Notes under the pieces: model-generated
What the model was told of the DNA's origin: nothing
What the model saw: only the letters and a program-made list of their open reading frames with translations
Databases searched by the model: none
Program-made: the position numbers and the translations under genes
Origin: CAYXLI01 sp964464925
GTDB taxonomy: Bacteria; Acidobacteriota; Terriglobia; Bryobacterales; Bryobacteraceae
Reading direction: 5' to 3'
Assembly (NCBI GenBank): GCA_964464925.1
Contig: CAYXLI010000006.1
Span: 62,001 to 126,000, forward strand
DNA length: 64,000 nucleotides
In this document: positions 52,550-60,935 of the stretch, one piece after another
How the letters are laid out: every line of letters begins with the position of its first letter
Position numbering within the stretch: position 1 is the stretch's first letter

Positions 52550-53947
52550 ATGAAAGTGCTGACTTCGGCGGAAATGCGCGAGGTGGACCGGCGGACTCTG
52601 GCCGCGCTTGGGATCTCCCAGGAGCAGTTGATGGAGACAGCCGGCACGCGCGTTGCCGACTTTCTGGAGGAGCATTTCGAACCACTCGCCGAGCATCGGG
52701 TTGTGATCTTCTGCGGGAAAGGAAACAACGGCGGCGATGGGCGCGTTGTGGCCCGGAGACTTCGCGCCAAAGCGGTTCATGTGGTGGATTTCGACGCGCC
52801 CGAGATTTCGGCTGAGATGCGGGCAGCCACGATCGTGATTGACGGGGTGCTCGGATTCGGACTGACGGAACCGGCGCGCGGCAAGGCGGCCGAGTTTATC
52901 CACGAGATCAACAATGGGTTTCCAAAGGCGACGGTCGTGTCGATCGATCTGCCGTCCGGGATGCCGAGCGATTCGGGATTACCCTTGGGCGAATCTGTTC
53001 GTGCGGATTACACGGTCACTTTTACGGCCCTGAAGGTGTGCCAGGCGCTGGCGCCGAATTGCGATCACCAAGGAGAACTGCATTTGGCCGATATCGGATC
53101 GCCTCCCGACTTATTTGCCGGTGTGCAGTTGAACGTGACGGAACCCACTGAGATTCGCGACCTGTTTGCGCCGCGCGAACTGGACAGCAACAAGGGGCGC
53201 TACGGGCATGTGCTGGTGGTGGGAGGGGCTCCGGGGAAGACCGGCGCCGCGGAAATGGCGGGGCTGGCGGCGTTGCGTGCGGGGGCGGGATTGGCAACCG
53301 TGGCGTGTTCCCTGCCGGCGCTGCGAACCATGGAGCTGATGACCGATTCGCTGCCGCAGAGTTTCGACGCGCTACGAAAAAGCGCCGGGAACATGACCGT
53401 GATCGCAATCGGGCCGGGACTCGGGCGCGAGTATGACGACGTTGTACGAAAAGCCGTGTTGGAATGCCAGCAACCGATGGTGATTGACGCGGACGGGCTG
53501 AACGCGATCGCCGGGTTCGATTGGCGCGCCGAAAGGCTTCGAGTGATTACGCCGCATCCGGGAGAGATGGCCCGTTTAATAGGGAAGGCAGTCGTGGACG
53601 TGCAGGCGAGCCGGGTGGAGACCGCTCGGGAATTCGCAGCGGCACGTAACGCGGTAGTTGTGCTGAAAGGGCATCGCACCGTGATTGCGTTTCCGGACGG
53701 GCGCGCGTGGATCAATCCAACCGGCTCGCCTGCGATGGCAAAAGGCGGAACCGGCGATATTCTGACCGGCCTGATCGCGGGAATGCTGGCGCAGTTTCCG
53801 GCCGATGCCGAACGGGCGGTGCTGGCGGCGGTATATCTGCACGGTTTGTGCGGGCAGCTTGGCGCGGATGCGGTGGGAGACAAGTGCCTGCTGGCGACGG
53901 AACTGCTCGACTTTCTTCCGGAGGCGATGGTTGCGATTTCGGAGTGA
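52550..53947 (+). CDS. nnrD: Bifunctional NAD(P)HX epimerase/dehydratase
   Basis: A 465-residue two-domain protein. The N-terminal epimerase (about 1-200) has GKGNNGGDGRVVARRL, VIDGVLGFGLTEPARG and DLPSGMPSDSG; the C-terminal ribokinase-like dehydratase (from about 215) has NKGRYGHVLVVGGAPGKTGA, VIDADGLNAIAG, ITPHPGEMARL and GTGDILTGLIAGML. It repairs hydrated NAD(P)H. The epimerase half looks shortened by about 25 residues after GNNGGDG compared with E. coli; its Asp and Lys sites remain. It overlaps tsaE by 17 bases. Confidence 0.93.
   Translation: MKVLTSAEMREVDRRTLAALGISQEQLMETAGTRVADFLEEHFEPLAEHRVVIFCGKGNNGGDGRVVARRLRAKAVHVVDFDAPEISAEMRAATIVIDGVLGFGLTEPARGKAAEFIHEINNGFPKATVVSIDLPSGMPSDSGLPLGESVRADYTVTFTALKVCQALAPNCDHQGELHLADIGSPPDLFAGVQLNVTEPTEIRDLFAPRELDSNKGRYGHVLVVGGAPGKTGAAEMAGLAALRAGAGLATVACSLPALRTMELMTDSLPQSFDALRKSAGNMTVIAIGPGLGREYDDVVRKAVLECQQPMVIDADGLNAIAGFDWRAERLRVITPHPGEMARLIGKAVVDVQASRVETAREFAAARNAVVVLKGHRTVIAFPDGRAWINPTGSPAMAKGGTGDILTGLIAGMLAQFPADAERAVLAAVYLHGLCGQLGADAVGDKCLLATELLDFLPEAMVAISE
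53920..53924 (+). promoter_or_regulatory. Ribosome-binding site that sets the tsaE TTG start
   Basis: GGAGG inside the end of nnrD lies exactly 6 bases before TTG 53931. It makes TTG 53931 the best tsaE start although it overlaps nnrD. Confidence 0.6.
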
Positions 53948-54344
53948 GTCGGAGGAGCAGACGATCGCGATCGGCGCGCAGATCGCGGGGATGCTGCCTC
54001 GCAAGGGAGTGGTACTGCTGATCGGCAATCTGGGCGCGGGGAAGACGACACTCACAAAGGGCATTGCACGCGGGCGGGCGGGAGTTCCGCCGGAAGAGGT
54101 GACGAGTCCGACCTTCACGCTGGTGCACGAGTACGCTCCGGATTTCCTGCATATCGATCTTTACAGGCTCGAAACAGAGCGCGAGGTGCTGAGCATAGGG
54201 TTCGAAGATATTCTCGACCGGGATGCGCTGGTGCTGATCGAGTGGGGCGAGCGGTTTCCGGAACTGATGCCCGAAGAACGATGGGAGATCCGGATCCGCG
54301 CCGATGGGGACGCGAGGGAGATTGAACTCAACTCCGCTGTCTAA
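53931..54344 (+). CDS. tsaE: tRNA threonylcarbamoyladenosine ATPase TsaE
   Basis: A 137-residue protein starting at TTG 53931. Walker A GNLGAGKTTLTKGIARG, then VTSPTFTLVHEY and HIDLYRLETEREVLSIGFED, with IEWGERFPELMP (the Glu-Trp motif) are the full TsaE signature. It drives the t6A37 tRNA modification with TsaB/TsaD. It overlaps nnrD by 17 bases, a common pairing. Last gene of the lpxD operon. Confidence 0.95.
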   Translation: MRFRSESEEQTIAIGAQIAGMLPRKGVVLLIGNLGAGKTTLTKGIARGRAGVPPEEVTSPTFTLVHEYAPDFLHIDLYRLETEREVLSIGFEDILDRDALVLIEWGERFPELMPEERWEIRIRADGDAREIELNSAV

Positions 54345-54383
54345 TGGCGCGGTTGGGGACTCTAATCAACCGTTACTACACGA

Positions 54384-54412
54384 TTGACACGTAAAGTGCT
54401 TTAAAACACAAT
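54384..54412 (+). promoter_or_regulatory. Candidate promoter for the outer-membrane barrel gene
   Basis: A perfect TTGACA (54384-54389) and CACAAT (54407-54412, 4 of 6 matches to TATAAT) are 17 bases apart. Transcription would start around 54418-54420, nearly at the ATG 54422, implying a leaderless or very short leader mRNA. Confidence 0.4.
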
Positions 54413-54421
54413 GGATGTAAC

Positions 54422-55018
54422 ATGTTTCGAACATTCGCATTCTTCGCTGTTCTGGCTATGCCCTGCCTGGCCCAGCCGTTCTCAGCCGGGATGAAGCTGG
54501 GTCTGCCGTTCGGGGATGCCTATGATGTCGCATCGAAACCGAATGGGATTGGCAACTACTTCCGGGGAGGCGGGCAGTTCACGATTGGACCGTTCGCCGA
54601 GTTGAAGATTCCTATCCTCCCTCTGAGCATCGAAGGCGATATCCTCTACACACGCTATAACTTCTCGTCCGAGAACATTGTCAGTGCGGCGGCCTCCGGC
54701 AATTCCAACTCATGGGAATTCCCTATCGTGCTGAAATACCGCTTCGGCGGAGTCGGCCCGCTGCGCCCGTACTTGGGCGCAGGCCCGAACTTCCGCCGGC
54801 TGCAGAGCGTGCTGCGTTACGATCCCCGCGTGCAGAACGACGCCGGCGGGACCGGGGTCGTGTTCGTGGGCGGACTCGAAATCAGAGCGCTGTTTCTGAA
54901 AATTTCGCCGGAACTGCGCTACACACATTGGGGCAGCCAGAACTTCCTGGACGGCGCAAATGCTCTTATTCACGCCAATCAAAATCAGGCACAGTTCCTG
55001 GTCGGAATCGGCTTCTAA
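54422..55018 (+). CDS. Outer-membrane beta-barrel protein (OmpA/OmpW-like fold)
   Basis: A 198-residue protein with a signal peptide (MFRTFAFFAVLAMPCLAQPF) and alternating hydrophobic/polar strands such as FAELKIPILPLSIEGDILYT and GGLEIRALFLKISPELRYTH, ending with Phe in FLVGIGF, a classical barrel C-terminus. Eight-stranded barrel by length. Substrate or role unknown. It converges with a similar barrel gene and overlaps it by 4 bases. Confidence 0.78.
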   Translation: MFRTFAFFAVLAMPCLAQPFSAGMKLGLPFGDAYDVASKPNGIGNYFRGGGQFTIGPFAELKIPILPLSIEGDILYTRYNFSSENIVSAAASGNSNSWEFPIVLKYRFGGVGPLRPYLGAGPNFRRLQSVLRYDPRVQNDAGGTGVVFVGGLEIRALFLKISPELRYTHWGSQNFLDGANALIHANQNQAQFLVGIGF

Positions 55019-55590
55019 ATTCCGATTCCGATCCCGATCGTAAAGGTATTCTGCTTCAGTTTGCCCGATGCACCCGGCAGGTCAAACGGCTTGCCGGTGA
55101 GCCACTGGTGCACATCAAACCGCACCAGGAACAGCGAACTCACCTTCACCTTCACGCCGCCTCCGTAGTTGATTCCGAACTTCGTATTGCCCTGTCCGTA
55201 CTGCGCGGACTGCCCGGGCGGCACGAAATTTGAGAAGTGCGGACCGGCTCCGGCGAACGGCCGGATGCGCGATCCCTCGGGAGTGCCATAAACCAGGAAA
55301 TTGTAATATCCCTGGTGAATTGCCATACCGCCCTGGTCCAAACCCTGGTACAACAATTTCGTTCGATTGTAGTTATAGCCGCCTTCGTGGCCGAAGAACT
55401 TATAGCTGTTCAGGGTCATCCGGAAGCCGATTGTGAACCCGTCATCCAATGCATATCCGGAGCCGATATCCCGGCTCGAAATGCGGCTGGCCCCGCCATT
55501 GATGGAAGCCTCAAAAGGCTGCGCCGAAGCAAAAGATGCGGCGCAGAGAAGGAAAAGCACTGCCGTGCAGAGTTTCATCATTTTCATCAT
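55015..55590 (-). CDS. Outer-membrane beta-barrel protein
   Basis: A 191-residue protein with a signal peptide (MKLCTAVLFLLCAASFASA) and barrel strands such as KVKVSSLFLVRFDVHQWLTG, ending IGIGIGI. It resembles the neighbour in length and type but with little residue identity, so the two are probably not recent duplicates. Role unknown. Confidence 0.75.
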   Translation of the reverse strand: MMKMMKLCTAVLFLLCAASFASAQPFEASINGGASRISSRDIGSGYALDDGFTIGFRMTLNSYKFFGHEGGYNYNRTKLLYQGLDQGGMAIHQGYYNFLVYGTPEGSRIRPFAGAGPHFSNFVPPGQSAQYGQGNTKFGINYGGGVKVKVSSLFLVRFDVHQWLTGKPFDLPGASGKLKQNTFTIGIGIGI

Positions 55591-55602
55591 AGAAAAGCTT
55601 TC

Positions 55603-56205
55603 TTAGATGACAATGACGTGAATTGCGCCCGGTCCGTGTACACCGCGAACGAGGATTTGCTCGATGTCCGCCGTACGGCTCGGCCCTGTGATCAACACCA
55701 TGGAGCTTGTTTGCTCCGCCGGCCGAGGCAGGATAGTAAGCAACTCATCGAGACCGGTGAGGATGCGCTCACGCAAAAGGATCGCCACATGCACCGGGGG
55801 CAGCAACGAAACCAAACGAGCTTCCTGAGGGCTCGCCAGCATCACAAGCGATCCGGTATCCGCCAGGGCGTAATCCGCTCCTGTGATCCCTACGCCGGCG
55901 TCGCTCACCGAGACCGACGGATCCGCGAGTTGCGCAATTCCGGATGTCCGAAGCATGTCAGCAGAAGATGCGATGGCCCGCTTGCCGGCCGTTAATTCGG
56001 CGACGTAATTATGCGCCGCCGGCCAGCTATCCGCTTCGAATACTTTGCCGTTTAACCGTTGCAAGGCCTCGCTGAAGCTGGCGATTCTCTGGTCTACGGT
56101 CATTGCTGTACGGGCAATCAATGGCTCCGGCGCGGGCGGAGGCATCTGCCCGGGACTTCTTCCCAGTGCTGTCCGAACCTTATTCAACACCGCATCGCGA
56201 GACAT
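55603..56205 (-). CDS. lutC: LutC-like LUD-domain protein
   Basis: Start at ATG 56205 overlaps the lutB stop by one base (TAATG). The ~200-residue product has the LUD fold with ITGADYALADTGSLVMLASP and a C-terminal TGPSRTADIEQILVRGVHGP motif, typical of LutC/YkgG. With LutA and LutB it forms the iron-sulfur lactate oxidation system that feeds lactate electrons to the membrane chain. Third gene of lutABC. Confidence 0.9.
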   Translation of the reverse strand: MSRDAVLNKVRTALGRSPGQMPPPAPEPLIARTAMTVDQRIASFSEALQRLNGKVFEADSWPAAHNYVAELTAGKRAIASSADMLRTSGIAQLADPSVSVSDAGVGITGADYALADTGSLVMLASPQEARLVSLLPPVHVAILLRERILTGLDELLTILPRPAEQTSSMVLITGPSRTADIEQILVRGVHGPGAIHVIVI

Positions 56206-57557
56206 TAGCGGCGCTCCTTCCACATCTGCCGGAAACTACGCTGCGGCGGACCCACGGGGAAGCGCTGCAGCCTGGGGAAGAGCCGCATCCCGAGCCGCGC
56301 GAACTTGCCTGCCATGGAGAACATGGCCGGGCGGGCGGAGACCCACGCAAACATTTTGAAGGCAAAATGTTCTAAACTGCCAGACCGTCCGCGCTGCACA
56401 TCGGCCCGGAGATCCAGCAGAAGCTTCGGAATATCGATCTTCACCGGGCAGACTTCGGCGCACGCGCCACACAGGCTCGATGCAAACGGCAGCCAAGGAT
56501 CGCGTTGTACGCCGTGGAACTGGGGCGTAATGATGGCGCCGATCGGGCCCGAATAAACCCACGGATAGTTGTGCCCGCCGATCTTGCGATACACAGGGCA
56601 GTGATTGAGACAGGCTCCACAGCGGATACAGTACAGGCTCTGACGCCGCTCCGGGTTTTCCAGAAGCTTCGTGCGCCCGTTGTCCACGATGACGACGTAG
56701 AACTCCTCCGGACCGTCCGTTTCGCCCTGCCTTCGAGGCCCCGAGAGGAATGACGTATAGGAAGTCAGCGCCTGGCCAGTGGCACTGCGCCCGAGCACCT
56801 TGAGGAACACCGCGAGATCCTGCGCACGCGGGATCATCTTCTCCATGCCGGCAACTGCGATGTGGATTTTCGGGCGGCTGGAGGTGAGCCGCGCGTTGCC
56901 TTCGTTCTCAACCACCACGACAGCGCCCGAATCGGCGACGAGAAAGTTCGCACCGGTGATGCCGATGTCCGCCGCCAGGAACTTCTCGCGAAGCACGGCC
57001 CGCGCGATCATGGTCTGTTTCTCCGGAACAACCTCGTTCTCAACGCCGAGCTTGTTGGTAAATACTTTCGCCACGTCGTAGCGGGTCAGATGCATGGCAG
57101 GAGCAACGATATGGAACGGCCGCTCGCCCATGAGCTGGATGATGTACTCGCCGAGATCGGTCTCTACAGCTTCCAGTTTGTGGTGCTCCAGACGCTCATT
57201 GAGGTGCAGTTCCTCTGTGGTCATCGACTTCGATTTCACGATCAGCTTCGAGCCGCGCTCTTTTGCAAGCCCAAGGATAAAGTCGGCTACCTGAGTCGCG
57301 TCCTCGCAATAGACGACCTTGCCCCCGTGCGCCTCTACGTTCTTTTCGAACTCTTCCAGGTAGTAATCGAGGTTGTCGATGGTGTGCTGCTTCAGCTTGT
57401 TTGCCCGAGTCCGCAGATCCTGGAAGTTCTCCATTCCCCCCGCCTGCAGAGCGGTCTTACGATGCGAAATCAGCCTTCCTGTGTTGGTGTACAGCGCAAG
57501 TTGGAGGTTCGCATTCTCCAGCGCGGTGTGTACGTTTCCTGGTTCTCCTACTCCCAT
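56205..57557 (-). CDS. lutB: LutB-like iron-sulfur lactate utilisation protein
   Basis: A 450-residue protein with an LUD-like N-terminal region (KSKSMTTEELHLNERLEHHK, GITGANFLVADSGAVVVVEN) and two [4Fe-4S] motifs: CIRCGACLNHCP and CGACAEVCPVKI. The C-terminal ~90 residues carry hydrophobic stretches. It is the ferredoxin-like core of the LutABC complex. Between lutA (5-base gap) and lutC. Confidence 0.94.
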   Translation of the reverse strand: MGVGEPGNVHTALENANLQLALYTNTGRLISHRKTALQAGGMENFQDLRTRANKLKQHTIDNLDYYLEEFEKNVEAHGGKVVYCEDATQVADFILGLAKERGSKLIVKSKSMTTEELHLNERLEHHKLEAVETDLGEYIIQLMGERPFHIVAPAMHLTRYDVAKVFTNKLGVENEVVPEKQTMIARAVLREKFLAADIGITGANFLVADSGAVVVVENEGNARLTSSRPKIHIAVAGMEKMIPRAQDLAVFLKVLGRSATGQALTSYTSFLSGPRRQGETDGPEEFYVVIVDNGRTKLLENPERRQSLYCIRCGACLNHCPVYRKIGGHNYPWVYSGPIGAIITPQFHGVQRDPWLPFASSLCGACAEVCPVKIDIPKLLLDLRADVQRGRSGSLEHFAFKMFAWVSARPAMFSMAGKFARLGMRLFPRLQRFPVGPPQRSFRQMWKERR

Positions 57558-57561
57558 GTCC

Positions 57562-58257
57562 TTACCTCGAGGCGAGGATCTCCGCCAAATGCTTCGTCTG
57601 TACGGGAAGGTTCGCGGTCTGAAGGGCGCTCGCCAATTGCATTAGGCAGCTCGAATCGATGGATACCACTGTGGCCGCGCCCGTTCTTCTGATGGCGTCC
57701 ACCTTGGTCCCGCCCATGGCCCGCGACACATGCTCGAACTTAATGGAGAACGTGCCGCCGAATCCGCAGCATTCCTCGGCAATGTCCATTTCGCGCAGCT
57801 CCAGGCCCCTCACATTCGAGAGCAGCCGCCTCGGTCCCTGTTTGATTTTCAGCTCGCGCAGGGCGTGGCAGCTATCGTGATACGTGACCGCGCCATCCCA
57901 CTTCGCGCCCACGTCCTCCACCTTAGCGACATCCAGAAGAAACTGCGAGAACTCGTAAACCTTCGGCCGGACCTTACCGGCGGAAATCTCTTCGAAGTGA
58001 TGCGTGATCATTGAGGTGCAGGAACCGGAAGGCACGACAACGTATTCGCTAGCGGCGAAAACTTTACAGAAGTGCCGAGCCACTTGTGCCGCCTCTTCGC
58101 GGAATCCGCTATTGAACGCGGGCTGACCGCAACAGGTTTGAGCCTCAGGAAAATCGATCGCGTAGCCGATGCGCTGCAGCACATCCGCCATCGCCAAACC
58201 CACCCTCGGAAACAACTGATCCACAAGGCAGGTGACAAATATCGCAACGCGTGCCAT
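57562..58257 (-). CDS. lutA: LutA-like (Fe-S)-binding CCG protein
   Basis: A 231-residue protein with two CCG-type cysteine-rich repeats: TCCGQPAFNSGF and ECCGFGGTFSIKF, the hallmark of LutA/GlcF/heterodisulfide reductase B. First gene of lutABC, on the minus strand with only 17 bases to the divergent neighbour, so its promoter must lie mainly in or beside that gene. Confidence 0.93.
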   Translation of the reverse strand: MARVAIFVTCLVDQLFPRVGLAMADVLQRIGYAIDFPEAQTCCGQPAFNSGFREEAAQVARHFCKVFAASEYVVVPSGSCTSMITHHFEEISAGKVRPKVYEFSQFLLDVAKVEDVGAKWDGAVTYHDSCHALRELKIKQGPRRLLSNVRGLELREMDIAEECCGFGGTFSIKFEHVSRAMGGTKVDAIRRTGAATVVSIDSSCLMQLASALQTANLPVQTKHLAEILASR

Positions 58258-58274
58258 GAACCCCTCAGTCTACA

Positions 58275-58703
58275 ATGGGAGTAGTGCAGCGCAGAGAGTT
58301 CCTGTTCAGCCTGGCCCTCTGTAGTCTCCCCGCCTTGGGAGCCGACCCTAAGCCTGCGTCCGTACGCGGCAAGCTGGTGCAGGGTCCGGCAGTGCTCACC
58401 AAAGACGGCAAGCTCATTCAACTCAGCGGCGACGATGCGACGATGGGTGTTCTGCGGGATGACCGCGTCCTCAAGATCGCGGAGGATTTCGAAGCGGACG
58501 GCCATTTCATCGCCGGGGATAAGTTTGCCATTAACCCGATTCACACACGCGCTCTCTTCCTGTATCACGACGGAAAGAAGGAGATGATCACCTACTGGTG
58601 CGATGTGTGCTACATCCGGACGTACACCCCAGGGAAATGCTGGTGCTGCCAGGACGAGACTAAACTCGACCTGATCGATCCTGATAAAGTCGATAAGAAA
58701 TGA
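58275..58703 (+). CDS. Tat-signal hypothetical protein with C-terminal Cys cluster
   Basis: A 142-residue protein with a twin-arginine signal QRREFLFSLALCSLPALG. The mature part begins with a small beta-domain (VRGKLVQGPAVLTKDGKLIQ) and ends with CDVCYIRTYTPGKCWCC, five Cys spaced like a metal site. No known family recognised. It shares an ATGA overlap with the epimerase and is co-transcribed with it. Confidence 0.7.
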   Translation: MGVVQRREFLFSLALCSLPALGADPKPASVRGKLVQGPAVLTKDGKLIQLSGDDATMGVLRDDRVLKIAEDFEADGHFIAGDKFAINPIHTRALFLYHDGKKEMITYWCDVCYIRTYTPGKCWCCQDETKLDLIDPDKVDKK

Positions 58704-59731
58704 AATCAGCCGCTCTGCTGCTGTCCTCCTCCCTACTCATGTCCGCCGCCAATTACTCAGCCCAACAAACGACCGCCGACGGCGTAGCGATTGTGCGCCT
58801 CACCGATGCCGCTCATAAGACTCAGGTCTCCATTGTGCCTTCCATCGGGAATATCGCCTATGAGATGAAGGTCAACGGCAAAGACGTGTTCTGGTCTCCG
58901 TACAAGAGCGTGGCCGAGTTGCAGCAGAAACACGCACATCTCGGCAACCCGCTGCTTGCGCCGTGGGCGAACCGGATCGCAGGTGATTCATACTACGTGA
59001 ACGGGAAGAAGTACACGCTGAATCCTGAGCTGAAAAACTTTGGCTACGATGGCAATCACAATCCGATTCACGGTCTTGTCTTATACGCATCGGAGTGGAA
59101 GGTGACCGGCACGAAGGCTGACGATGAATCAGCGGAAGTCACCAGCCGGTTGGAGTTCTGGCGGCGTCCCGATTGGATGGCGCAGTTCCCGTTCGCACAT
59201 AACCTGGAGATGACGTATCGCCTCAAGAACGGAACGCTGGAAGTAGTGACGACGATCGAGAATCTGTCGAGCGAACCGATGCCGGTGGCGATCGGCTACC
59301 ACCCGTATTTCACCCTGAGCGATGCACCGCGCGACCAGTGGAAAGTACACTTGCCGGTGAAAGAGCACCTGGTTCTGAACGATAAACTGATTCCGACCGG
59401 CGAACACAAAGCGACCGAGTTGGCGGACCCGCTCAGCCTGCAAGGCAACAAGCTGGACGACGGCTTTTCTGGCCTGCAGCGAAACAGCAATGGATTAGCG
59501 GAGTTCTGGGTTCAGGGGAAGAACGAAAGGGTGTCGGTCCTGTACGGACCGAAGTATCCGATCGCAGTTGTCTATGCGCCCCCTGGCCGCAACTTTATCT
59601 GCTTTGAGCCAATGGCCGCACCAACGAACGCGTTCAACCTGGCGCACGAGGGGAAATACAAAGAGCTGCAATCTGTGAGCCCGGGCGGCAAGTGGACCGA
59701 AAGTTTCTGGATTCGGCCGAGCGGTTTCTAG
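58700..59731 (+). CDS. galM: Aldose 1-epimerase (galactose mutarotase) family protein
   Basis: A 343-residue protein with a signal-like N-terminus. Galactose mutarotase features are visible: catalytic His in DGNHNPIHGL, IGYHPYFTL with the second His and Glu near ICFEPMAAPTNAFN. It interconverts anomers of aldoses; an exported, probably periplasmic form is suggested. Its stop overlaps the convergent JAMM-like gene by 4 bases. Confidence 0.87.
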   Translation: MKSAALLLSSSLLMSAANYSAQQTTADGVAIVRLTDAAHKTQVSIVPSIGNIAYEMKVNGKDVFWSPYKSVAELQQKHAHLGNPLLAPWANRIAGDSYYVNGKKYTLNPELKNFGYDGNHNPIHGLVLYASEWKVTGTKADDESAEVTSRLEFWRRPDWMAQFPFAHNLEMTYRLKNGTLEVVTTIENLSSEPMPVAIGYHPYFTLSDAPRDQWKVHLPVKEHLVLNDKLIPTGEHKATELADPLSLQGNKLDDGFSGLQRNSNGLAEFWVQGKNERVSVLYGPKYPIAVVYAPPGRNFICFEPMAAPTNAFNLAHEGKYKELQSVSPGGKWTESFWIRPSGF

Positions 59732-60891
59732 TGCGAAGTGGAGGCGGGCAATTCCCAGCGCAGGGTTTCCACCACGCTGCGCTGTTCCTTCACGAAGACC
59801 TCGAGCTTGAAGATGATCAGAGGCGCGACGTGCCGGTAGAGCACAGATCCGTTTACTAGCTGCGCAGGATCCATCTGAACGGCCTTGCTGTCCGGGCCTT
59901 CCGTGATCGTGAGCAGACCTTTGGACGCATTCCGGATAGCGGACGAGTCTTTGTCCCACTTCACCATGACGTTATCATCCACGCGCGTGGCATGCAGATT
60001 CAGCGAATAAGGATCGGCCGCGGCCGAGCCTGTCTGCGGCACAATGGGATTCGGAGCGAACTGCGACCCAACGGCAAGTCCAAGCAGCACCAAAGCAACG
60101 CCGAATACCCCCCAGGCCAACCGCTTCTTCCAAGCCGGCCGCTGCTGCCGTTCATAAGCGCTGAACATCTCCCGGGAAGGCTCGGGGTCCCGCAGGCGAA
60201 CCGGTTCAGGCGCCGGCGCTGGGGTTTCCGCTTTAGTTGCCGGGGCAATCGATTCTGCGGCCGGCTCCTGCCGGTCTTGGTGCGCCGGGCGCTCATGCCG
60301 CTCGCCGCGCTCCGGACGCTCATTCGGAGAGACGCCCCCGCCCAGTTCACGCCGGCGGAACGGAAACTCCAGCCGAGTCGATTCGGTCTGCAGCGTCCCG
60401 CCCTCCTGCAGAAAGAAGCCGGCCACGCTGGCTCTGGTTGCGAACGGTTTCACGAGCAGCAGCACGTGCAATGGATCCGGGAAATACTCACGAAAGAACC
60501 GCACATCCTGGTCGTCAAGCGAGAGCCCCTCCCGCGTGTTGCTGCGATAGTAGCCGACGGTATATACCTTTTGATTTACCGAAGGGTCGTGTTCTGCGAG
60601 CGATTTGCGGAAGCGCTGCAAATCAGCCTGGGACAGGATGTAGGAGGGACCGAATGCATACTCGCACCCGACCGGCTCGAAATCGTCAATAGTGACGACC
60701 GTGCCTGCCTCGCCGGTATCGATGCGACCAAGCAGAATACCGCCCACCTCGGCTCCTCTCCGCCGCACCGCCCCGAAGCCGCGCATGACTTCTACGCTCA
60801 TCCGGTCGATAACAGAGAATTCCAGGTAGATAGAAAAGTTCTTCTCGGGCGGCTGCCAGAGGTAGTAGTCCCCGGCGGTTTCCGTCTTCAC
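59728..60891 (-). CDS. Membrane protein with degenerate JAMM/MPN-fold domain
   Basis: Start at GTG 60891 (387 residues) avoids overlap with rsmI; longer frames are not family-like. The N-terminal ~165 residues have the JAMM/MPN pattern: Glu48 in AEVGGILLGR and VGYYRSNTREGLSLDDQD, where the metal-binding His-x-His is replaced by Arg116-Ser-Asn118 while Ser124 and Asp127 remain, and FPDPLHVLLLVKP follows. A Pro/Arg-rich linker, one membrane helix (LAWGVFGVALVLLGLAVG) and a C-terminal beta-domain of the fibronectin type III kind (VMVKWDKDSSAIRNASKGLL) complete it. Likely catalytically inactive, membrane-anchored. Confidence 0.65.
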   Translation of the reverse strand: MKTETAGDYYLWQPPEKNFSIYLEFSVIDRMSVEVMRGFGAVRRRGAEVGGILLGRIDTGEAGTVVTIDDFEPVGCEYAFGPSYILSQADLQRFRKSLAEHDPSVNQKVYTVGYYRSNTREGLSLDDQDVRFFREYFPDPLHVLLLVKPFATRASVAGFFLQEGGTLQTESTRLEFPFRRRELGGGVSPNERPERGERHERPAHQDRQEPAAESIAPATKAETPAPAPEPVRLRDPEPSREMFSAYERQQRPAWKKRLAWGVFGVALVLLGLAVGSQFAPNPIVPQTGSAAADPYSLNLHATRVDDNVMVKWDKDSSAIRNASKGLLTITEGPDSKAVQMDPAQLVNGSVLYRHVAPLIIFKLEVFVKEQRSVVETLRWELPASTSH

Positions 60892-60935
60892 CGTAAATCC
60901 ATCGTAATCTGATGGATGAGAGAAACTCAAGTGAG

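Noticed and set aside
51292..52770. Long minus-strand open frame (492 codons) across the K+ channel gene
   Set aside because: The opposite strand codes for an intact channel with filter and RCK domain; the antisense reading is His/Arg/Gln-rich with no family signal.
54422..55590. The two barrel genes as an inverted duplication
   Set aside because: Apart from length and signal peptide, little residue identity is visible between them.
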